This document shows, piece by piece, positions 53,760 to 61,200 of a DNA stretch of 64,000 bases. The notes beneath the pieces were generated by a model. The model ran no database searches and had not been told where the DNA came from. It worked only from the letters and a program-made list of their open reading frames with translations. The stretch comes from UBA9732 sp963599445 (lineage in GTDB: Bacteria > Spirochaetota > Spirochaetia > Sphaerochaetales > Sphaerochaetaceae), in NCBI GenBank assembly GCA_963599445.1, contig CAVBWZ010000008.1, positions 66,387 to 130,386 on the forward strand. Reading direction: 5' to 3'. The position numbers were made by a program, and so were the translations under genes. Position 1 is the first letter of the stretch, and each line of letters starts with the position of its first letter.

Positions 53760-54377
53760 ATGAAAGATTTTGTCCCACATGACGTCATACGCGACAGCGC
53801 TCTCAAGCTCGCCTACAAGATGCACAAAGAGGACGGCTTCATTCCTGATGTGATATATGTCTCCCTTAGAGGCGGCGTATACATGGCCAACGTCTTTTCC
53901 GAGTACTTCAAGATGGTCTGCCTCAAGGAGCACAGACGCCCCGTCCTGTACGCCGCAGTCGTTGCAAGGTCCTATACCGTCCTTCGCGACCAGGCAAGGG
54001 TCCAGATCGACGGCTGGACGTATTCCCCCGAATACCTCAGGGCAGGGGACAAGGTCCTCATCGTTGATGACATATTCGATACCGGCAACACCGTCAACAA
54101 GCTTGCCGATGTCGTTATGAACAAGGGCATCCCCCGCGAGGACATAAAGATTGCTGTCTACGACTACAAGGTTCCTCTCTACAAAGAGACTCCACCTCTT
54201 CCAGTGCAGCCGGACTACTACTGCAGGAAGCACGTCCTCAACTCACCATCTGACGAGACTTGGATCCACTACCTTTGCCACGAGTTCGTTGGCCTTACCT
54301 CAGACGAAATAGACGAGGTCTTCATGGACCCGGAGGTCCGCAGGATCCTGCATGAGACGAAAGGAGATAAGGTCTAA
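53760..54377 (+). CDS. Phosphoribosyltransferase family protein
   Basis: 205 residues. The PRPP-binding loop VLIVDDIFDTGNTVNKLAD is intact, and SLRGGVYMANVFSEYF forms the pyrophosphate loop. Size and shape match hypoxanthine/xanthine-type transferases (COG2236), including a C-terminal extension. It is likely a purine-base salvage enzyme, which would complement the nucleoside hydrolase and DeoD at the other end of the window, but the base is not known. It converges with the C39-like gene, overlapping by 4 nt. Confidence 0.8.
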   Translation: MKDFVPHDVIRDSALKLAYKMHKEDGFIPDVIYVSLRGGVYMANVFSEYFKMVCLKEHRRPVLYAAVVARSYTVLRDQARVQIDGWTYSPEYLRAGDKVLIVDDIFDTGNTVNKLADVVMNKGIPREDIKIAVYDYKVPLYKETPPLPVQPDYYCRKHVLNSPSDETWIHYLCHEFVGLTSDEIDEVFMDPEVRRILHETKGDKV

Positions 54378-54961
54378 GTTCCGCTGACGATGTAGATGTT
54401 TTTAGGAAGCAGGGTTAGTGTATTCCATGCATCTTCGAATGCTTCCGTTGTCAGAACCCTGTTGTGTCGTGCATCCAGTGCATTGGCGTTCTCTGCAAGA
54501 GTGTCTACAAGATAAATGTGTCGCTCATCGTAGCCAACGACGACAGCGTAATGAGTATCTCCTGGGATACGGATAAAAACGATTATGGGATTTCCCTTTG
54601 CCAACTGATGCTTCAACGTGTCAATGTTTCCGTGATAGGCCTTTGCCTGATATCCATGCTTCTTTAAAATGTTTGTGATGCTGTTTGCTGAAACGAAGCC
54701 AAGAGAACGTTTCAATTCTGGATACAGTTCCTCGCCATTCGTCTCCTCACCAAAGTGTCGCAGAAGATAAGCGGTGGCATAGGCTGCACATTTGCACGAG
54801 GTCTGGTAGTCAATACGATTTCCGCTACTTTCGCAGAAGAATTCAAGCGGATAATCAAAGGGTTCAACTTCATTCTCTGGGCGTATGTACGATGCACATC
54901 CTACAAATGATAGAACGACTGCAATGATTGTAGCGGTAAAACATATTCTCCCAGTCTTCAT
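54374..54961 (-). CDS. C39-like cysteine peptidase lipoprotein
   Basis: 195 residues. The signal peptide ends in a lipobox (SFVGCAS). The mature part has a papain-like fold of the C39 type: Cys in DYQTSCKCAAYATAYLLRHFG, His in GDTHYAVVVGYD and Asp in IYLVDTL, giving a plausible Cys-His-Asp triad. Such proteins cleave double-glycine leaders when fused to transporters; alone and lipidated this one would act in the periplasm or on the cell surface, substrate unknown. Confidence 0.7.
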   Translation of the reverse strand: MKTGRICFTATIIAVVLSFVGCASYIRPENEVEPFDYPLEFFCESSGNRIDYQTSCKCAAYATAYLLRHFGEETNGEELYPELKRSLGFVSANSITNILKKHGYQAKAYHGNIDTLKHQLAKGNPIIVFIRIPGDTHYAVVVGYDERHIYLVDTLAENANALDARHNRVLTTEAFEDAWNTLTLLPKNIYIVSGT

Positions 54962-55116
54962 TATCTCTGCAATCTATATTCCCATTTTGGGAAATGTCAA
55001 GATGAGGGATTGTTTATGGATTGTTTGAAACCTTTGCCCATTTTCAATGGGATAAAAATTACTCTAGCTTGTCTTTTCTATAAGTTCTTCCTTTAAAAGA
55101 AGTTCCAGATTTCAGT

Positions 55117-55215
55117 GATACATTTTTATGAGGGAAAATCAGGCAATATATTACATTTTTCTAGGGGAAAGTTGGGCTGTTCATTACAATTTTCTCGGGG
55201 AAAGTTCTTTTTGCT
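55117..55215 (+). repeat. Three tandem 33-bp repeats upstream of the operon
   Basis: Units begin at 55117, 55150 and 55183, each a 24-bp core (rough form ATTACATTTTTCTnGGGGAAA plus GTT) followed by 9 variable bases. The second and third cores differ at only two positions; the first is more diverged. The exact 33-bp period is close to three helical turns. A tandem operator for a regulator, or iteron-like sites, are possible. Confidence 0.75.
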
Positions 55216-55273
55216 GGGTACTTGATACAGCTTTCCTTCTGTGCTCCCGTTTTCAATTTATCGAGCAAAACCC

Positions 55274-55302
55274 TTGCATAAGTGCCGGGGGGGGGGTAGA
55301 AT
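55274..55302 (+). promoter_or_regulatory. Promoter with G10 in its spacer (possible phase-variable switch)
   Basis: TTGCAT (55274-55279), then seven bases, G10 (55287-55296), then TAGAAT (55297-55302; five of six matches to TATAAT). The distance is exactly 17 nt with ten G; gain or loss of G would move the spacer off the optimum. Poly-G tracts upstream of spirochaete surface-protein genes (tpr genes of Treponema pallidum) act this way. Promoter function is inferred. Confidence 0.65.
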
Positions 55303-55395
55303 CGAAGGGTCACTTGAAGAAAGGTGATGGATTGGGGTTCTTCCGTGCTTGTTCGCACGGCTCCGTCCGCCACCTGGGTGAAAAGGGGTAGATGA

Positions 55396-55989
55396 ATGAA
55401 GAAACTCACTGTCGCACTTATGCTGTCCGTTCTCGCCGTGGGCATGCTGCTCACATCATGCGCCACCAACCACAGGGTCGCCCTCTCCATGAACAAAGGT
55501 GTAGTAGGGAAGAACGGCATCCCAAGGCCCGACTGGGTCATACAGGACCAGTCGAACTCCAGGACACACTACGTCTCCGGCTATGGTTCGGGCAAGACCT
55601 TCGACATAGCAAGGCAGAAGGCGCAGCTTGCAGCGGACGCCGAACTTGCCATATGGATTTCGAACACCGTCGAAGCCGTAAGGGAGCGCTATGTGGAGCA
55701 GAACACGGACAACTACTCCGACAAATTCATTGACAGATTCGTATCCAACGCCACCGAATCCGGCCGTGCCGTGCTTTCCGGCGTCGTCGAGGAGGACTTC
55801 TGGGAGGACGGCGAAGGCGGCGTTTGGGTTCTGAGGAGCCTTAAGGTCGAGAACGTAAGGGCGCAGATAGACAATGCGATAGCCACCACATGTTCCGACA
55901 GGACCCTGTTCGCAGACGATGTGGACGTACAGGCTGTGATGGCAAGGCTCGACAAGGTCATGGACGAATACTTCAAGGTCGAAGAATGA
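55396..55989 (+). CDS. LPP20-like lipoprotein (1)
   Basis: 197 residues. The signal peptide MKKLTVALMLSVLAVGMLLTSC ends in a lipobox (LTSC). The mature part, RPDWVIQDQ, YVSGYGSGKTFDIARQKAQ and ADAELAIWISNTVEAVRE, follows the pattern of the LPP20 lipoprotein domain (G-x-G, then an Ala-rich helix). It is the first gene of the operon that ends in the DGR target. The next gene begins in the stop codon (ATGA), so the two lipoproteins are made together and may form one complex at the outer membrane. Confidence 0.75.
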   Translation: MKKLTVALMLSVLAVGMLLTSCATNHRVALSMNKGVVGKNGIPRPDWVIQDQSNSRTHYVSGYGSGKTFDIARQKAQLAADAELAIWISNTVEAVRERYVEQNTDNYSDKFIDRFVSNATESGRAVLSGVVEEDFWEDGEGGVWVLRSLKVENVRAQIDNAIATTCSDRTLFADDVDVQAVMARLDKVMDEYFKVEE

Positions 55990-56993
55990 AGGCCTCTTCA
56001 AAACCTGTCTGGTTGATTGTTGTCGCTTCAGCCTTGCTTTTCGTTTCATGCACATCCACGGCTTGGACGACCAATCCCTACAAAGGCTATGACAAAGACA
56101 GCTACATATGCGCCGTAGGCCGTGGAGCCACTGCAGAGGAGGCGGACCTCGCCGCAAGGAAGGAGCTTGCATCGCTGTTCGGCATGCAGGTTCAGTCCAC
56201 GGTCTCAAGGACATACATGGAATCGTCCATCGAAAGGGATGGTGCGAATACAGAGGGTTCCAGCGAAATGTTCACCAGCATGGCTTCGTCCACAGTGAAC
56301 GTTGACGACCTCTATGGCGTTGAGATAGCAAAACGCACGTCCAAGGACGGCGAACACATCTCCCTTGCGGTCATGGAAAGGCGCACTACAGCGGAATACT
56401 ACAAGTCAAAGCTGGACTCTTCGGTTCAAAGGCTTCAATCTTTGGAATCCGATGTTCTGGAGAACCTTGGCACATTGAAGGCCTTGGAGAGGGCTGTGGA
56501 GTATGTGAGGCTCTGCGACGAATGCAACGTCTCAACGGTCATGTACAACTACCTTTCGGGCGACTCCCTTCCGTTCACCGACATGTCCAAGGGCTACGGC
56601 CTCCACGACAAGGCTCTGGATGCAATGGTCCTCGAAGTCGAAGTTTCAGGCGACGACAGCGGAGCGGTGGAGGCCTCCATAGGCAGGATCCTCACGGATG
56701 CCGGTCTTTCGGTCTCCAACGGAAGCCGGACCCCAACCGCAAAGGTCATGGTCGAAATCACATGGAGCGAGCGGAAGGGTACAGGGGTTGCCTCCTCGTT
56801 CACGTTCGCTCTCTACAACGCCGAGGTCTCCTTCGTCGACATTGCAGGAAACGAAGCTGTGATGGTCGAATCCTTCAAGGGCAGGGAGGGGCACCGGAGC
56901 TACGAAGGAGCAAAGTCCAGGGCCTTGTCTTCGTTCGTCAAGGAGCTTGACTCAAAGCTGTCCTCAATCCTGGAGGACACATACTCATACTGA
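55986..56993 (+). CDS. LPP20-like lipoprotein (2)
   Basis: 335 residues from ATG 55986, which overlaps the stop of the preceding gene by 4 nt. The signal peptide KPVWLIVVASALLFVSC has a lipobox (FVSC). AVGRGATAEEADLAARKELA and GMQVQSTVSRTYMES repeat the LPP20-like pattern at larger size. A C-terminal region (KVMVEITWSERKGTGVASSF, then RALSSFVKELDSKLSSILEDT) has no known match. Inferred partner of the neighbouring lipoprotein and CsgG-like protein. Confidence 0.72.
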   Translation: MKASSKPVWLIVVASALLFVSCTSTAWTTNPYKGYDKDSYICAVGRGATAEEADLAARKELASLFGMQVQSTVSRTYMESSIERDGANTEGSSEMFTSMASSTVNVDDLYGVEIAKRTSKDGEHISLAVMERRTTAEYYKSKLDSSVQRLQSLESDVLENLGTLKALERAVEYVRLCDECNVSTVMYNYLSGDSLPFTDMSKGYGLHDKALDAMVLEVEVSGDDSGAVEASIGRILTDAGLSVSNGSRTPTAKVMVEITWSERKGTGVASSFTFALYNAEVSFVDIAGNEAVMVESFKGREGHRSYEGAKSRALSSFVKELDSKLSSILEDTYSY

Positions 56994-57014
56994 TATCCAA
57001 CAGAGGTCTGATAT

Positions 57015-58154
57015 ATGAAAGGAACAAAAAGGATCGCAGCCACCATCGCCATGGCGGCTGTCTGTCTTATGACGTGTCTGCCGGTCTTTGCGGCGTCCAC
57101 GAAGGCGATGCCATACGACGCCGTGCTCGAGGATGCAGCCAAGGAGCTTTCGAAGGCCATAGGTTCGTCCACTGTGGCGGTAGTGGCTGAGGATTCGGGA
57201 AGCGATGCCTTCGCACAGCGCCTTTCGAGCGACCTTGGAAAGGCTCTTTCGAACAAAGGCCGCCTTGTGCTCGACCGCAGCAACATCGATGCAATAGTCT
57301 CCGAGCTTGAGTTCCAGACAAGCGGACTCGTGGACGACGACCAGGCCGTGTCCATAGGCCACATGCTCGGAGCAAGGATGATGGTGGTCGCGGATTCATC
57401 GGGGAGCGTCTCCAGCCACAGTCTTGACATCCAACTCATAGACGTTGAGACCACACTTGTACTGAAGCATCTTTCATACGAAATCAAATACGATGCAGCC
57501 TTCCTGAACATACTCGAAGGCGGTTCCTCAGACATAGGCGACCAAAGGTTCTCGATAGGCCTTAGGGGAGGCGTCTCGATAGGGTTCAACAAAGCCCACG
57601 AGGACATGGTGGGTACGGGAACGAAGCCTGCTGAGAAGACGCCTATGGCGTTCGTTCCGACGCTTGCGGCCTTCTACAGATTCGCCGATACGCTCAAGGT
57701 GCAGCTTGAGCTTTCGTTCTGCAGGGATACTGGAATCGATGTGCTTGGTCTGTACGACGACTCCACGGGAAGGCTGCTGGACATACACCTGTCATACTCC
57801 ACATTGGACATCCCCGTCATGCTCTCATGGAGCTTCATAAGGAGGCCCGTTGAGGTATCCGCGCTTGTTGGTGCATATATATCGCTTCCTCTGACGGCCG
57901 CCAACATATCGTATTCCATAGAGGGCTACGGAGACCTCAGTGGCTCGGTGGACATGGACGGCTTCACCTTCGGCGCCGTCGGCGGCTTCGATGTGGGGTT
58001 CGACCTGGGACCCGGAAGACTGACCATTGATGCAAGGGTGTTCTACGATGCCGTCCCGTCCAAGGCCAAGGGCGAGCTGCTTGGAGAAGAATCCCAGGGT
58101 GTAATGCACCGCAGAGGCTTCGTCGCCTCCGTCGGATACATGTTCGGGATTTAG
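57015..58154 (+). CDS. CsgG/LpoB-like domain fused to an outer-membrane beta-barrel
   Basis: 379 residues. After a signal peptide (TIAMAAVCLMTCLPVFAAS), residues 35-165 show the CsgG/FlgO/LpoB pattern: LSSDLGKALSNKGRLVLDRS, ELEFQTSGLVDDDQ and GHMLGARMMVVAD. Residues 180-379 are beta-barrel-like (SIGLRGGVSIGFN, KVQLELSFCRDTG, DIPVMLSWSF, FGAVGGFDVGFDLG) ending in VASVGYMFGI. CsgG builds a secretion pore for curli; here it may export or anchor the 1548-residue protein of the next gene. No lipobox cysteine is evident. It lies 21 nt after the second lipoprotein and 53 nt before the DGR target. Confidence 0.7.
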   Translation: MKGTKRIAATIAMAAVCLMTCLPVFAASTKAMPYDAVLEDAAKELSKAIGSSTVAVVAEDSGSDAFAQRLSSDLGKALSNKGRLVLDRSNIDAIVSELEFQTSGLVDDDQAVSIGHMLGARMMVVADSSGSVSSHSLDIQLIDVETTLVLKHLSYEIKYDAAFLNILEGGSSDIGDQRFSIGLRGGVSIGFNKAHEDMVGTGTKPAEKTPMAFVPTLAAFYRFADTLKVQLELSFCRDTGIDVLGLYDDSTGRLLDIHLSYSTLDIPVMLSWSFIRRPVEVSALVGAYISLPLTAANISYSIEGYGDLSGSVDMDGFTFGAVGGFDVGFDLGPGRLTIDARVFYDAVPSKAKGELLGEESQGVMHRRGFVASVGYMFGI

Positions 58155-58207
58155 AAAAAACACAAACAGAAAACATAATACAAGAAATATACAAAGGAAG
58201 GTCCATC

Positions 58208-61200
58208 ATGAAGAGGTTGCCGTTGGTTTCCATAATCGTCCTGTCGCTTTTCGTTGCACTGGTCTCGTGCGACCAGAACCCTGTGGTCGTCGAACGGACC
58301 CCCACGATAATGGGATCTGTATCCATACCCGCTGGGGCAAATGTATCCGGAAGCGACTTCTTCATCCGCATAATGGAGGGTGACAAGGTCGTCCATACGG
58401 GCAAGGTGTCCAACGACGGCTCTTTCAAGGTCTCGGGCCTTGAGGAGGGTAGATCATACAGCATTCTTCTCACCACCGAGGAACCCGGCGACGTGGGTTC
58501 GAAGTCCGCATCCAAGGCCGCTTCGAGTAGCGGCTACGGCGGCTGGCTAAACGATGTCACCGCATCGATGAACGAACAGGCCGGTGTAGGCTCCGTCAAG
58601 GTCAAGCCCCTTGGAACCATCAAAGGCGTTGTTAGGAAGGACGGCGCGCAGGACGGCTACGATACGACTGCGTACATCCCAGGCACATCGTTCCTTGCAA
58701 TGACGGATGCCGATGGATCCTTCAGCATCTACAACGTGCCCCAGTCGGCGAAGCCATATACGATAAGGTTCACGTCCTCAGGCTACATGCCAAGGATGGT
58801 TGATGGAATCGTCCTCTATTCGGACGACGACACGGTGAACCCCGTAGCCAACGTTCCTGGAGCCGTCACCCTCGTGAAGAACGCAGGCAACCTCGTGTGG
58901 ACGATAACGAAGACTGGGACCAGCGACCACAGCGGCACCACAGTCATGCTCACGGATGGAACGAACTCCTACACAGGAAGCACCTCGAACGACGGAAGCC
59001 TTCTGATATCCGGCATTGAACCCGGAACGTACAACGCGACCATAACCTCAAGTGGATTCGTCACCAAGACAATGGATGGAATCCAAATAGAAGCAGGAAG
59101 GAACACAACGATGGATTTCCTATCTTTGGTTGCAAACGGCGGTACAATCTCCGGAACGGTCTTCATCAAGGGTTTCGAGGATCTTTCTGGTGTTCTGATA
59201 ACGGCGATGGACAATAGCGAAGGCTATTCATATGTGGCTGCAACGGACAAGGAAGGGTCATATCTTTTCTCGAATGTCCATCCAGGGGTCTATACGCTCA
59301 GTTTCTCCAAAGCAGGTTACGATACGATAACAAGGGAGGGGGTTTCGTTGGTTGCAGGACAATCGACGACGATTGACATATCTGCCGGTGAATTCATCCG
59401 TTCCACAGGAGTCGTCGCAGGCTTCGTGTCATTGAAGGGGCAGACATCAGCAGTAGGGACAATGGTCGAGATAAAGAGCATATCCTCCATCACCACGATG
59501 TATTCGGCCATAGTCGGTTCGAACGGTATGTTCGAGATCACAGGCGTAGAACCTGGAAACTACTATCTCGTTGCCAACAAGGACGGATTCATACCCAACC
59601 AACCAGTGCTGGTCACAGTCGAAAAGGATAAGGTCTCCACCGTTGACTCCATAGTCCTTGTGAACGAGAGGGTTACGGTCAAAGGCTCGGTCGTCCTAGA
59701 CGGCTCGGCAAGCCATGAGGGTGTGGCGGTTCTGCTTTCGAACAAGGACTCCAACGGAGAAAGCCCATCGACAACAACGAACGAAAGGGGGGAGTACACA
59801 TTCAGGGATGTGGCTCCTGGAACATATAGTGTCATCGCATCCAAGGACGGCTTCGCAGCCGAGACCACGGACTACTTCGATGTAGAGGCATCGATTGACA
59901 GGACGATTGATGCGGTCACTCTGAAGGTCGCCACACGTTCCATAACGGGACGGATAGAACTGGAAGAGGCTACAGACTTCTCCGGAGCACTGATTACTGC
60001 CACGAATACAGGAGACCAAAGCCTTGTATACTCTGCGATTTCCAATGGTGACGGATATTTCACGCTTGCAGGTATGGATGCTGGGAACTATTCGCTGAAC
60101 ATATCGAAGACGAACTACCGAACGGAGACCATATCCAATGTCGATGTGGTTGCCGGCTCCGTCCCGGACATCCGTGTCGAACTGAAGATTGCAAGGGGGA
60201 CGATAACGGGGATTGCAAGACTCGAAGGCTGTTCTGACTACAGTAACATAAAGGTCTCAATCCCAGGAACCAAACATGAAACGTATACAGATGGGAACGG
60301 AGTGTACTCGTTCAGCGTACCGTCAAGCAACTACCCCGGTGGTCTGCGGTTCGAGTACGAGGACTTCGAGACGACATCCCATGCGACAACGATCACCGTT
60401 CTTATTGATTCCACAAATGCGGTACCGGATGTCGAACTCAAGTGCATCAACGTACCGCGGGTGACTGGTAGAGCCACAGTACATGGCTACATCGACGGCA
60501 ACTACGATGGAATTTCGGTTGGAATAGTCGAACTTCCGTCTTTCTCCTGCAAGACCGACAGAAATGGCTACTACTCGTTCGAGCACGTGCCAGTAGGGAC
60601 GTACACACTTGAATTCATAAGGGAGAATGCGAGGAAGGTGACGAAGATTGTCTCAATTGAACCGTCGCTTTCCACTAGGATAGAGGACATCGAGCTCATA
60701 CCGGATGCAGTGTCTCTGTATGGAAACATCTCAATGGAAGGGGTGTCCGACTACAGCGGCGTGAACGTCAAAGTTCTGACACCTGATTCTGTCGAACTCA
60801 AGACCGTCACCAACGCCGCCGGATACTGGTACATCGGCAATGTAATAGCATCGAAGTCCCATACAATAGCATTCGAGAAGGAGGGTTGGGTCTCCCAGTC
60901 GTTCGAGATACCGGAGTCCCAATATGAGCCTTTGTCAAGCATAGACTACAACGATACGCACCCCGTAGTGCTCAAAGATACGACACCACCTGTCTTGACC
61001 GATGTCTCCGCAACGATAGGACGGAGCACCGAGAACGGAAGGGAGGTGATTCTCTATCTCTATACGGATGAAAAGGGAAGTGGCGTCAAATGGATCCAAG
61101 GCAACACATCGGAATCGTTCGATGGAGTGGAGGAACAGTCGTTCTACAATCCGTTCACTCTGCTGATTCCAAACGAATTAGGAGAGTACACGATATACGT

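Larger units (their letters stand above)
54962..55395. other. 434-bp control region of the DGR-target operon
   Basis: No gene seen. From left to right: an A/T-rich divergent start region, three 33-bp tandem repeats (55117-55215), a promoter-like element whose spacer contains G10 (55274-55302) and a 93-nt leader with a purine-rich ribosome-binding site (AAAGGGG) before ATG 55396. Confidence 0.7.

Noticed and set aside
55117..55215. Possible CRISPR array (regular repeats)
   Set aside because: Spacers are only 9 bp, there are three units, and there are no cas genes nearby; a tandem regulatory repeat fits better.
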